Virus record (IMG/VR): IMGVR_UViG_3300044799_000183
Span: 1 to 35,628 of that record
DNA from: a virus
DNA: 35,628 bases
Reading direction: 5' to 3' (one strand)
The stretch's first letter is position 1, and every line of letters begins with the position of its first letter. Shown here in pieces: positions 1-6,939 of the stretch. The position numbers were made by a program, and so were the translations under genes. The notes under the pieces are model-generated. The model was not told the DNA's origin, searched no databases, and saw only the letters and a list, made by a program, of their open reading frames with translations.

Positions 1-29
1 TTATCCTCGTTTCAAAGGCGGCAAAATGA
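1..29 (+). CDS. C-terminal end of the 61-aa protein that starts at 35345 (partial)
   Basis: These are the last codons, ending in TGA at 27-29, of the short protein whose complete copy lies at 35345-35530. It appears here only because the circular genome is cut inside the gene. The stop overlaps the next start as ATGA (26-29). Confidence 0.8.
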
Positions 30-127
30 CCACTGAAACGCACCCTTGCCCGGCTCACGTTGCCCGAATGGAGACCTTATTGAAACGGTTTGAATGCCCT
101 CACAAGGCACTTACGCACGACACAACC
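1..127. repeat. Terminal direct repeat, left copy (circular overlap)
   Basis: Bases 1-127 are identical to 35502-35628. A 127-base exact overlap equals a common assembler k-mer length, so this is most simply the overlap of a circularly closed contig rather than a biological terminal repeat. Two genes span the join: the 61-residue protein ending at 29 (its start is at 35345) and the zinc-ribbon gene starting at 26. Confidence 0.93.
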
Positions 128-196
128 GATATTATCTGCGCTGACTGCGGGGCGCGGATAAGCGAATACGACGCTAAACATCAAACGAAAGGATAA
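26..196 (+). CDS. Small zinc-ribbon-like protein (56 aa)
   Basis: A 56-residue protein, starting ATG ACC ACT, that I cannot name. It carries Cys8/His11, then Cys24-Pro-His26 and a CADC pair (Cys38, Cys41), the pattern of a small treble-clef or zinc-ribbon fold that could bind DNA, RNA or a protein. Its start overlaps the upstream stop (ATGA), so it is translationally coupled. The stop lies inside the ribosome site of the following gene (AAAGGATAAAATG). A partial second copy starts at 35527 because of the circular overlap. Zinc binding is inferred from Cys spacing only. Confidence 0.7.
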   Translation: MTTETHPCPAHVARMETLLKRFECPHKALTHDTTDIICADCGARISEYDAKHQTKG

Positions 197-197
197 A

Positions 198-374
198 ATG
201 GATAAAAATTGCTTACTTTGCGGGGCTGGACTTGACTGCGAATTTGAAAATTTTAATCCCAAAACGGACTATCAATTTTGTCAAAGTTGTTTGGATTTTT
301 TGACAGAGATTGATTGCGATTTAATTCAAGCCGCAAAATCCGCAAGAAAATATTTTCCTTATAACGACAACTAA
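198..374 (+). CDS. Small cysteine-rich protein (58 aa)
   Basis: A 58-residue acidic protein with CLLC (Cys5, Cys8), Cys14 and CQSC (Cys28, Cys31): two CxxC knuckles about 20 residues apart, as in a single zinc ribbon. Function unknown. The ribosome site AAAGGA stands 6 bases before the ATG and overlaps the previous stop. It lies in a run of tiny early-type genes that continues from 34652 across the circle join. Such proteins in phages are often host-takeover factors, but nothing here proves that. Confidence 0.68.
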   Translation: MDKNCLLCGAGLDCEFENFNPKTDYQFCQSCLDFLTEIDCDLIQAAKSARKYFPYNDN

Positions 375-394
375 AAACAGATAGGAGAAAAGCG

Positions 395-553
395 ATGACA
401 AAACAAGAGAAGATAGACGCCGCGAAAGCAAATCTTGACCGCATAAAAGCGGACAGGCTCGGCAAACATATCGGCAAAGAAATGGATTACGAACTTCAAA
501 ACGCTTTCGCCGCTTACGTTGCCGCCCGCGGACTCCCTGAAGATAACTCTTAA
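395..553 (+). CDS. Small hypothetical protein (52 aa)
   Basis: A 52-residue, highly charged, probably all-helical protein (starts MTKQEKIDAAKANLDRIKAD). No motif is recognised. The start is supported by AGGAG upstream (383-387). It stands in the same direction and spacing as its neighbours, between a cysteine-rich protein and a small HTH-like protein. Only its coding status is claimed. Confidence 0.62.
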   Translation: MTKQEKIDAAKANLDRIKADRLGKHIGKEMDYELQNAFAAYVAARGLPEDNS

Positions 554-567
554 CCCTGAAAGGAAAA

Positions 568-888
568 ATGTTACGGTATATAAAAGAAAAAACAAAATTA
601 AGGCGCGGGCGTCCGTTTGGTTCTTGCACGCGGAAGGATTCAATAGAGGTCAAGGGATTTTTACACTTGCCCGGATTGACTCCGCGAGAATTGACGCAAG
701 CGATAGGATTCCCGAAAGAGAAAGCTACGATATTTTACGGGGCAAAAATGTCAACGCAATGCCGGAATAGAATTGAAATCTATATGCGTAACGGGGGCAT
801 AGAAGCCTTAAAATTACTCAACAAGGCTCGCAAGGCACACGACCGCGCAAGCGACGCGGTTAAAAAATTAAAAGAAAAGAAAGGCTAA
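568..888 (+). CDS. Small basic HTH-like protein (106 aa)
   Basis: A 106-residue basic protein. Residues about 37-62 (LTPRELTQAIGFPKEKATIF) read as a helix-turn-helix: a helix, a Gly-containing turn and a second helix. The C-terminal 40 residues are lysine-rich and helical. This suggests a DNA-binding regulator, but no family is recognised. The ATG is preceded by AAAGGA at a good distance. The stop is 1 base before the nuclease gene, so it belongs to the recombination operon and could regulate it. Confidence 0.65.
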   Translation: MLRYIKEKTKLRRGRPFGSCTRKDSIEVKGFLHLPGLTPRELTQAIGFPKEKATIFYGAKMSTQCRNRIEIYMRNGGIEALKLLNKARKAHDRASDAVKKLKEKKG

Positions 889-889
889 A

Positions 890-1984
890 ATGCCGGAGAA
901 AAACGAAATAAAACGAATGAAACTACGGGCTTCTCGAATACCGCTTTTTCTAAAATGCGCTTGTTCGATAGGTGAGCCGGAAATCGAAATACAGCAAGAA
1001 AGTGAGGCATCGCGGACAGGAACGTGCGTTCACGAAGTTCTTGCGGAATATATTAGGGACGGGATCGAGCCGGGAAATTTGACCGACGATGAACGGTTCC
1101 TTTTTTACGTCGGCAAAAAGATTTGGAACGAAAAACTTATCGCTTATTTTCCGACTCCGCAAATTGAAATACCGATGTCCTATACCGTTGACGAGGGCGG
1201 CTATCTGGATTTGACCGGAACTGCCGATGTCATTCAAATTGGATCGGACTTTGTGGCGGTATTGGATTGGAAAACAGGGCGCGTCGAAAGGGATTATACC
1301 CCGCAATTACAGGCTTATGGATTACTCGCCGCACTTATGTTTGACAAACCGAAAGCGATTGTAAGCATAGCAAACTTACGCACCGGCGAAATAACGACGC
1401 AAGAGTTCAAACTTTCGCAATTTACCGATTTTCATAATTCGCTAATCAAACAGTTAGATAGCGATATTTACAATGCCGGACAGCATTGCGAGTTTTGCCC
1501 GAATGCCTTGTATTGTCAAGCGCGGACGGCTCTAATTGAAAACGCGGTAAAAGACCTTTCGGGAATTGAGTTAAATATTTCCCGGCTTGCGTTTAACGAC
1601 AAACTTCATATCGTCTACGCCGCCCGAAAAATGCTTGCGGTAGCGATAGACAAATTCGACGAAGCCCTAAAATTTGAAATTGAAAAGCAGGGGAATTTAG
1701 ATTCCGGCGGGTTTATTTTTTCCCTTGAAACCCGAACCCGAAAGGAAATTGACGCGGAAAAAGCAACGCCACTTTTAACCGAAAAATTCTCCGCGAATGA
1801 AATACTGTCTTTTCTCAAAATCAATAAAACCGATCTTGAAAAGGCGGTTATGTCGAAAGTAGAAAAAGGCGAAAAAACAAATGCAGTCAAGGCGTTTATG
1901 GGTGAACTTGAAAACGCCGGAGCGATAAAAACGACCGAGAGCAAAGTCTTATCGGTCAAACCAATAAAGAAGGAGTTAGAATGA
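890..1984 (+). CDS. PD-(D/E)XK exonuclease, RecB/Cas4-like (DUF2800-type)
   Basis: A 364-residue nuclease. Residues about 109-130 carry the PD-(D/E)XK core: GTADVI, then VLDWKTG with the D..(D/E)xK acidic residues, followed by QLQAYGLLA, the QxxxY motif of the RecB/Cas4/AddB lineage. Cysteines near residue 23 and a C-x2-C-x5-C cluster near 201-210 match the four Cys that hold a 4Fe-4S cluster in Cas4 and AddB. It would resect double-stranded ends to give single strands for the annealase encoded immediately downstream, with which it overlaps by ATGA. This is the RecE/RecT-type arrangement. The family assignment is firm. Whether the cluster is loaded, and the polarity of resection, are inferred. 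Confidence 0.88.
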   Translation: MPEKNEIKRMKLRASRIPLFLKCACSIGEPEIEIQQESEASRTGTCVHEVLAEYIRDGIEPGNLTDDERFLFYVGKKIWNEKLIAYFPTPQIEIPMSYTVDEGGYLDLTGTADVIQIGSDFVAVLDWKTGRVERDYTPQLQAYGLLAALMFDKPKAIVSIANLRTGEITTQEFKLSQFTDFHNSLIKQLDSDIYNAGQHCEFCPNALYCQARTALIENAVKDLSGIELNISRLAFNDKLHIVYAARKMLAVAIDKFDEALKFEIEKQGNLDSGGFIFSLETRTRKEIDAEKATPLLTEKFSANEILSFLKINKTDLEKAVMSKVEKGEKTNAVKAFMGELENAGAIKTTESKVLSVKPIKKELE

Positions 1985-2808
1985 GCCAACAAGAGCAGGG
2001 ATTAGTCAAGGCGAATGCCGGACTTGTCGCAACGGTTTTACAAGCGAAGGTTGCAGAATCGTTTAAGGCGCGGTTTAACGGCGATAAGGAATATAAGGAC
2101 GCCTTTTATTCCGCGCTGGTAAATATCGCTAAAACAAACGACGCTATCGCAAAATGCGACATAACAAGCGTCCTCGTCGCGGCGGCGAATTGCGCACAGT
2201 TAGGGTTGCTCCCCATCGTAGGGCTTGACCACGCCTATATAGTGCCTTACGGGAGCGACGCAACGCTTATAATCGGATATAAGGGTTATATCGAACTTGC
2301 GCGTCGCTCTGGGCGAATTAAGGCGGTCAACGTCGAAATCATTTACGAACACGACGACTTCAATTTCACGGCGGGGTTAAATCCGATTTTAACTCATATT
2401 CCTTTTTGGTTGCGAAAACCCGCTAAAGAAGAAGCCGGTGCAATCAAAGGGGCTTATGTTGTTGTCGAATTTGACAACGGCTCACATCAATGCGACGTTT
2501 TCTCCTATGCCGAATTATTGAAAAGTAAAGAAGCGAGCAAGTCCGCAAAAAGTCCCTATTCCCCGTGGCAAAAATGGGAAATCGAAATGCTGAAAAAAAC
2601 CGCAATCCGAAAAGCAAGCAAGAGGTGGCCGCTTTCGATAATGATGGCAAAGGCGGAGCAACTCGACACCGACGCGGATTTAGGGCGCAAACAAGAAGCG
2701 GACATATCGGATATAATACCGGAAGCGTCTATGCCGTTGACGGGCAAGGCGAATAAACCCGCGCCGGAAGAACCGAAAGAGAAAAAAGAACTCGGATTTG
2801 ACGAATAA
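1981..2808 (+). CDS. recT: RecT-family single-strand annealing protein
   Basis: A 275-residue protein with the RecT signature throughout: an N-terminal helical region, the conserved block near residues 77-110 (VGLDHAYIVPYG followed by IGYKGYIELARRSG), and the downstream segment SPYSPW...EMLKKTAIRKASK. RecT binds single-stranded DNA made by its partner exonuclease and anneals complementary strands, promoting phage recombination and concatemer formation. The partner is the nuclease overlapping upstream by ATGA. The acidic, Pro/Glu/Lys-rich tail (about 240-275) resembles the flexible C-terminus through which annealases contact host SSB. That contact is inferred. Confidence 0.95.
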   Translation: MSQQEQGLVKANAGLVATVLQAKVAESFKARFNGDKEYKDAFYSALVNIAKTNDAIAKCDITSVLVAAANCAQLGLLPIVGLDHAYIVPYGSDATLIIGYKGYIELARRSGRIKAVNVEIIYEHDDFNFTAGLNPILTHIPFWLRKPAKEEAGAIKGAYVVVEFDNGSHQCDVFSYAELLKSKEASKSAKSPYSPWQKWEIEMLKKTAIRKASKRWPLSIMMAKAEQLDTDADLGRKQEADISDIIPEASMPLTGKANKPAPEEPKEKKELGFDE

Positions 2809-2835
2809 CCCTTAACCCACAATCGAAAGGAAAAA

Positions 2836-3216
2836 ATGATAGAAAAAGATAAAATTATAGAAATATTAAAAACCGCCGGTCTTGAGCCAATTATAGAAAC
2901 CGAAAAGGGTGAAACTTTAGCGGGTGCAGATAACGATGGTGAACTTGACGACGTTTCTGAAAGATTTAGGACAAGCCCAAGTGCCAACGCTCACCCGACT
3001 TTAAAGCCTTTTTCCCTAAACGCCCGAATCCTTAAACTTTTCAAAACGCCCAACCCGCAAACAATTTTCATTCCCTTTTCCGGCGCGGGTTCGGAAATAA
3101 TCGGAGCGATCCGAGCAGGTTTTACGGATTGGTTTGCTTGCGAAATTAACCCCGAATTTATAACGATTGCGGAAGCGAGAATAAAACGCGAAACGATGCA
3201 GGAAAATTTATTTTAA
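2836..3216 (+). CDS. DNA methyltransferase fragment (SAM-binding half, no catalytic motif)
   Basis: A 126-residue protein whose C-terminal two thirds match the second half of beta-class N4/N6 DNA methyltransferases: HPTLKP (motif X region, about 53-58), then PFSGAGSE (motif I, the AdoMet loop) and the acidic CEINPEF strand (motif II). The first half of such enzymes, which holds motif IV (DPPY/SPPY) and the target-recognition region, is absent. The N-terminal 35 residues are unrelated. Start and ribosome site (AAAGGA) are good, so the gene appears intact as a short protein. It may be a decayed remnant, an AdoMet-binding protein, or half of a split enzyme. Methylation activity is not expected from it alone. 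Confidence 0.75.
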   Translation: MIEKDKIIEILKTAGLEPIIETEKGETLAGADNDGELDDVSERFRTSPSANAHPTLKPFSLNARILKLFKTPNPQTIFIPFSGAGSEIIGAIRAGFTDWFACEINPEFITIAEARIKRETMQENLF

Positions 3217-3234
3217 ATTATTTTAAAATTCCCC

Positions 3235-3263
3235 TTGACAAAGGGAAAACCAATTCGTATAAT
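3235..3263 (+). promoter_or_regulatory. Consensus sigma70-type promoter
   Basis: TTGACA at 3235-3240 and TATAAT at 3258-3263 are both perfect, separated by 17 bases. Transcription should start near 3270, exactly where the 16-base inverted-repeat arm begins. It is the best promoter in the window and lies within an otherwise continuous operon, 18 bases after the methyltransferase-like stop. Confidence 0.88.
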
Positions 3264-3268
3264 GGGAT

Positions 3269-3380
3269 TAGGTATGAATTATGTTAGTTAAACTTAAAAA
3301 TAAAAACGTGGACTCCAAAGGCGAGGATTTTGTCTTTCGACATAATTCATACCTATCGCTTGCGGAGTCCGCTTTTTTTT
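3269..3380 (+). ncRNA. Structured RNA with pseudoknot-order pairing
   Basis: Two long complementary pairs interleave. Arm A (3269-3284) is perfectly complementary to A' (3340-3355), 16 bp. Arm B (3308-3316 plus 3319-3323) pairs with B' (3357-3361 plus 3364-3372), 14 bp including two G-U pairs and a 2x2 internal loop. The order A-B-A'-B' is that of a pseudoknot, and A' and B' are one base apart. B' is followed by eight T. With the promoter upstream this predicts an RNA of about 110 nt with a base-paired 5' end and a terminator 3' end, or a leader that attenuates the HNH gene whose AGGAG starts 3 bases after the T run. An open 37-codon frame (3281-3394) also crosses it. No known RNA family is claimed. 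Confidence 0.65.
3357..3380 (+). terminator. Intrinsic terminator arm of the structured RNA
   Basis: GGAGTCCGC (3364-3372) can pair with GTGGACTCC (3308-3316) and runs directly into T8 (3373-3380). It is also nearly self-complementary (GCGGA-G-TCCGC), giving a small local hairpin. The HNH ribosome site follows at once, so either readthrough is regulated or the RNA is a separate product. Confidence 0.6.
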
Positions 3381-3393
3381 ATAGGAGTGCCTA

Positions 3394-3930
3394 ATGCCTA
3401 TTTCAAACAAATTGCGGTTCGAGGTTTTTAAGCGCGACGGATTCCGCTGTGCCTATTGCGGAAAAACGCCGCCGGAGGTTGTCTTGGAATGCGATCATAT
3501 TGAGCCGGTTAAAGAGGGCGGTCAAGATGTTATGGAAAACCTTATAACCGCGTGTTTCGAGTGCAACCGGGGAAAGGGTTGTATTCCGCTTGAAAAAATT
3601 CCAACGCAAGTTCAAACCAACATCGAAATCCTTAAGGAAAAAGAAGCGCAGTTAAGGGAATATCGGAAATACGCCGCGAAACTTGAAAAGATGATCCAAA
3701 AGGATATTGATGAGGTGGTTGCCGTTTATTCAGAATGTTTTAAAGGTTGGACTTTAGAGGAACGTTTCAAACAATCTACTATTAAAACTTTTCTTAAATC
3801 CTTGTCGAAAGAAGAAATAAAAGAAGCTATGTATTTAGCGGCAAATAAGGTTCGTGATAATCACCGGACGATCCGATATTTTTGCGGTATTTGCTGGAAT
3901 AAAATTAAGGCGAAGGGTCAAAATGCCTAA
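3394..3930 (+). CDS. HNH endonuclease with C-terminal helical domain
   Basis: A 178-residue protein. The N-terminal 60 residues are a classical HNH nuclease: Cys19-x2-Cys22, the catalytic DH at 34-35, Asn49, and Cys54-x2-Cys57 followed by Asn58. The C-terminal half is a charged helical region (about 70-130) and a block ending in YFCGICWNKIK, seen in phage HNH proteins that sit next to replication genes. It could nick or cut DNA in replication or recombination, or be a free-standing homing nuclease. AGGAG lies 6 bases before the ATG. The stop is shared with the next gene's start through ATGCCTAA (3923-3930). Confidence 0.88.
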   Translation: MPISNKLRFEVFKRDGFRCAYCGKTPPEVVLECDHIEPVKEGGQDVMENLITACFECNRGKGCIPLEKIPTQVQTNIEILKEKEAQLREYRKYAAKLEKMIQKDIDEVVAVYSECFKGWTLEERFKQSTIKTFLKSLSKEEIKEAMYLAANKVRDNHRTIRYFCGICWNKIKAKGQNA

Positions 3931-4783
3931 ACGTTTCACCGCGTCGGAAAAATGGGACGATCCGTTCTTTACGGATTTATCGAAAGATTATAAGTTGGTT
4001 TGGATTTACATTTTAGATAAATGTAGCAATGCAGGAATTTACGATGTCAATATAAAAAATCTGAATTTTTCTACCGAAACGACACTTTCCGCGCAAGATA
4101 TTTTAACAACTTTCGGGGAACGAATTTTAGTCCTTAACTCTGGTAAAAAGTGGTTTATCCCTAAATTTGTCGTTTTTCAATACGGAAGTCTTCAAACTGA
4201 AAAAAATACTTTTCACAAGAAGATTAGCGAGGATTTACGCCAAAATGGGATAGAGTGTCGAGAGGGTGTCTACACCCTATTGGAAATTTCTAACACCCAT
4301 AAGGATAATAATAGGAATAATAATAGGAAATTAAAAGGGGATTCTCAAGGGGAAAATCCCGAACCCGTAAAATCTGAAATCCCAACCGATGAGGAAAAAA
4401 TTCTCGCTTATCTTAACCAAAAAACGAACCGAAATTATCGGGTAGGAACGGGAATAAAAAGCCGCCTTGAAACTTACTCTTTCGATGACCTAATTTTGGT
4501 TATTGATTTCAAGGTTTTCAGTTGGCTTAACGACGATACGATGTCCGAACACCTTTGCCCTAAAACTTTATTTCGGGAAAGCAATTTTGATAAATATTTA
4601 CCGGCGGCGCGGGAATGGGATAAACGCGGACGGCAAAATAAACCGCCCGTCTCGAAATTTGTCAAGCCGGAGCAACCGATAGACCGGCGTTTTGAAACGG
4701 ACGCGATTGAAATCGAAGAGAATAGGTTAAAAGATATACAGTGGGCAAAAGAACATCCTGACCGTGCTGGAGAAATTTTATGA
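3923..4783 (+). CDS. Phage replisome organiser (wHTH N-terminus, Phg_2220_C-type C-terminus)
   Basis: A 286-residue protein. Residues 1-90 (begins MPKRFTASEKWDDPFFTDLS) have the look of the winged-helix initiator domain of Firmicutes-type phage replication proteins. A low-complexity Asn-rich linker near 128-140 comes from a 12-base tandem repeat. Residues about 158-232 (EKILAYLNQKTNRNYR ... CPKTLFRESNFDKYL) match the conserved phage C-terminal domain PF09524. Such proteins bind the phage origin and bring in the helicase loader or the helicase. It overlaps the HNH gene by 8 bases and the DnaB gene by ATGA. I chose the ATG at 3923 rather than an earlier in-frame ATG at 3854, which lies deep in the HNH gene. 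AAGGGT precedes it. Confidence 0.83.
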   Translation: MPKRFTASEKWDDPFFTDLSKDYKLVWIYILDKCSNAGIYDVNIKNLNFSTETTLSAQDILTTFGERILVLNSGKKWFIPKFVVFQYGSLQTEKNTFHKKISEDLRQNGIECREGVYTLLEISNTHKDNNRNNNRKLKGDSQGENPEPVKSEIPTDEEKILAYLNQKTNRNYRVGTGIKSRLETYSFDDLILVIDFKVFSWLNDDTMSEHLCPKTLFRESNFDKYLPAAREWDKRGRQNKPPVSKFVKPEQPIDRRFETDAIEIEENRLKDIQWAKEHPDRAGEIL

Positions 4784-6162
4784 CCGATAAGCTACAAAAC
4801 GGCGAACTTGAAATACAGATTCTCGGTTGCGTAATGTTAGAGAATGACGCGCAACGAGAAGCGGTTGCCAGACTCACGCCGGAAGATTTCTATACTCCCC
4901 ACTTACGTAAGATATTTGAGAGCGTCCTTGCCCTAAATAAGCGCGGCATACAGGCAGATATAGTTACTCTCTATGAAAGCGGAGTAGCGGAAGCGTCGGC
5001 ATTGTCGGCAATGTTAAGTCAAGTATCGCTCACATCCGGGAATATCTTTTGGGGAATTGAAAAACTAAAATCTATGTCCACCGCCCGTCGTCTTTTGCGG
5101 GAACTTGGGAATTATAGCGATGCGATAACGAACGGGGAAATTTCGCCGGAACTCATTGAAAAATATAATAAGATAATCCGCGAAACGACTGAAGGGATAA
5201 ACCGAGAAATTGACGAAATGGATTTTGGGGAATTAGTCGCTGAAGGTTTGAACGACGCCCTCGACGGCAAGCCCCGCCTTCCCGGCGTAAAAATTGGAAT
5301 ACCGAGTTTCGATGGGATAACATACGGATTAATGCAGGATGATTTTATCGTAATTGCAGGGCGTCCGGGAACGGGCAAGACCGCGCTTATGTTACAAGCC
5401 GCGATGTATTCGACGCGGCACGACGGAAAAAAGTGCGCGGTTGTGTCTATCGAAATGGGTCAAAAACAACTTTGCGACAGGGGAATAGCAAGCGGCGCGG
5501 AGATCGAACATACAGCAGTAAGAACCGGACGGATCGGCTCTACCGAAATGCAAAAACTTGTTAAGTGGTCGGAGACGTTGACCGGTTGGCAAAAGGATAT
5601 GAGATTTTATCTTTCGGGGCACGAAACGACAGATTCGATTTACGCGAAAATCGAAAAGCAAAAATCCAAAATGGGTTGCGATATAGCGTTTATTGATTAT
5701 TTACAACTCATCGAGGGCGACAAATCGAAAAGCCGGTTTGACCAAGTTTCGCAAATTTCAAGGGATTTGAAGGCATTCGCGAAAGACTTAAAAATTCCCA
5801 TTGTGGCTCTGGCGCAATTAAACCGGAAGGCAACGGAGAGAAAATTCGGGCGTCCTTGCAAGGAAGATTTAGGGGAAAGTGGACATATCGAACAGGACGC
5901 CTCGATAATTGGTTTGCTCTGGCGACCGAGTGAATACGGGGCAAAACCGACGGACACAGTAGTTTTTCAAGGGCGGGATATTGCGACAAACGATATGACT
6001 TGTTTGATAATAGATAAAAATCGGAACGCCCCCAAAATAGATATTTGGTGCGATTTTGACGGACGGAAGCAGAAATTTACGGAGATAGTTTTCGAGGACG
6101 AAAGCCGACACCCTTTTGTAGACAATAAAACCAAAGCGGCAGGAGGAAATAATGATAATTGA
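4780..6162 (+). CDS. dnaB: DnaB-type replicative DNA helicase
   Basis: A 460-residue protein with the full DnaB layout. The N-terminal helical domain begins ELEIQILGCVMLENDA and includes TPEDFYTPHLRKIFE. It is followed by a linker helix and the RecA-like ATPase with Walker A GRPGTGKT (about 194-201), the SIEMG strand, Walker B with FIDYLQL (about 303-309), and the downstream segments LAQLNR and DLGESGHIEQDA. It unwinds DNA 5' to 3' ahead of the replisome. The length is normal. It overlaps the organiser gene (ATGA), consistent with co-expression of loader and helicase. No primase gene is recognised in the window, so host primase is presumably used. Confidence 0.96.
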   Translation: MTDKLQNGELEIQILGCVMLENDAQREAVARLTPEDFYTPHLRKIFESVLALNKRGIQADIVTLYESGVAEASALSAMLSQVSLTSGNIFWGIEKLKSMSTARRLLRELGNYSDAITNGEISPELIEKYNKIIRETTEGINREIDEMDFGELVAEGLNDALDGKPRLPGVKIGIPSFDGITYGLMQDDFIVIAGRPGTGKTALMLQAAMYSTRHDGKKCAVVSIEMGQKQLCDRGIASGAEIEHTAVRTGRIGSTEMQKLVKWSETLTGWQKDMRFYLSGHETTDSIYAKIEKQKSKMGCDIAFIDYLQLIEGDKSKSRFDQVSQISRDLKAFAKDLKIPIVALAQLNRKATERKFGRPCKEDLGESGHIEQDASIIGLLWRPSEYGAKPTDTVVFQGRDIATNDMTCLIIDKNRNAPKIDIWCDFDGRKQKFTEIVFEDESRHPFVDNKTKAAGGNNDN

Positions 6163-6364
6163 CACTGACGAATTAGCGGAAAATGTTATTGCGGCGTATA
6201 TGAATAAAATAGACGATGTTAGTAAAGCAAGCCAAGAGGATGGGAGTGATCCATATTTTGCGATTAAAACGCTAATCGGAACGCAAAACATAATTTTGAG
6301 TGATATTGACAATATAGAAGATCTTGCAGAAAGATATTTGCCAAAAGGCAATGATGACCGATAA
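6152..6364 (+). CDS. Small acidic hypothetical protein (70 aa)
   Basis: A 70-residue acidic helical protein (starts MIIDTDELAENVIAAYMNKI) of unknown function. It overlaps the end of the helicase gene by 11 bases and has AGGAGG just upstream, so it is the last member of the replication operon. No cysteine pairs, signal peptide or known motif is visible. Confidence 0.65.
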   Translation: MIIDTDELAENVIAAYMNKIDDVSKASQEDGSDPYFAIKTLIGTQNIILSDIDNIEDLAERYLPKGNDDR

Positions 6365-6416
6365 AGAGAAGATAGCGAAACTTGAAAGACACAACTGCAA
6401 TCTAATAAACAATTAG
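6354..6416 (+). CDS. Possible 20-aa peptide
   Basis: ATG at 6354 overlaps the end of the 70-residue gene in another frame and runs for 20 codons (MTDKEKIAKLERHNCNLINN) to TAG. It is coupled by position but has no ribosome site of its own. The first part reads like a short coiled-coil start, so it may be a decayed gene rather than a working peptide. Confidence 0.3.
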   Translation: MTDKEKIAKLERHNCNLINN

Positions 6417-6426
6417 AAGGAGAGAA

Positions 6427-6939
6427 ATGAAGGACACAAAAACGAAGCTGAAACCCGAAAAGCTGTATTGTGAGAAGCGGGTATTAAGGGACGGAGAAAA
6501 TGAATCGGCGGCGTTAATGCTATGCGAAACGCCCTTAAAAAACATCGAAATACGGACGGAAATAGAGGGGAATCGAGGCATACAAACGGCAACTATTTGG
6601 ATGCGTCCCGACTCCCTTATTCCGTTAGCGGAAATGATAAGGGATTATTTGCAAACCAAAACCAAACCAACGAACCGAAAGGATAAAATGAGCGAGAACT
6701 CAAATAAACTCGAAGGTTGCGGGAATTGCAAATACGCAAACGATGATGTGCATAGTCAAATTTGTCATATTTGTAGGGATTATGACCATTGGGTAGGGGT
6801 TAAAAATTGGGAAAAAATAAATCCTGAAACGACCGCCTTGACCGACTTACTCCGGCGGTTATCGGAAATGGACAATCGAGCGAGTCAACGAGGGACAGCT
6901 TCAGCGATTCGCGGGCAAGGGTGGACTATTCGGAGATGA
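6427..6939 (+). CDS. Two-part protein: hypothetical N-terminus joined to a Cys-rich domain (170 aa)
   Basis: The first 87 residues are an unrecognised small domain. From Met88 the protein looks like a separate gene: GCGNCKYAND, then CHICRDYDHW, a four-Cys cluster typical of small phage zinc proteins. Met88 (6688) has the same ribosome-site context, GAAAGGATAAAATG, that starts other genes here. In those cases the TAA inside it ends the upstream frame; here the frame misses it, giving one fused product plus a probable internal start. The last 25 residues (after about 6865) look non-native and are overlapped by a better-looking +1 frame (6842-7030). The AAGGAG before 6427 is good. Confidence 0.6.
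   Translation: MKDTKTKLKPEKLYCEKRVLRDGENESAALMLCETPLKNIEIRTEIEGNRGIQTATIWMRPDSLIPLAEMIRDYLQTKTKPTNRKDKMSENSNKLEGCGNCKYANDDVHSQICHICRDYDHWVGVKNWEKINPETTALTDLLRRLSEMDNRASQRGTASAIRGQGWTIRR
6679..6690 (+). promoter_or_regulatory. Internal ribosome site and start for the Cys-rich domain
   Basis: AAAGGATAAA followed by ATG (6688-6690) matches the start context at 189-200. It would yield an 83-residue product (6688-6939) beginning MSENSNKLEGCGNC. The same ATG is in frame with the longer gene, so both forms may be made. Confidence 0.5.

Noticed and set aside
1615-1992. Long minus-strand frames opposite the nuclease, DnaB, capsid and scaffold genes
   Set aside because: They mirror real + strand genes, lack ribosome sites, and have low-complexity Ser/Phe-rich translations typical of antisense shadows.
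2836-3216. Treating the methyltransferase-like gene as a working enzyme
   Set aside because: The catalytic (D/N/S)PP(Y/F) motif is absent from this gene and from the bases just upstream in all frames I read.
3281-3394. Open 37-codon frame (starts MLVKLKNKNVDSKGEDF) across the structured RNA, ending TAATG with the HNH start
   Set aside because: No ribosome site before the ATG, and its sequence is explained by the two long base-paired arms and the T8 run, which would encode an odd AFFY stretch. Kept only as an alternative in the RNA entry.
4303-4327. ATAATAATAGGA repeated twice in the replisome organiser gene, as a possible iteron origin
   Set aside because: Only two copies, 12 bases, coding for an Asn/Arg-rich linker; too few for an iteron array, though lambda-like origins do lie in initiator genes.
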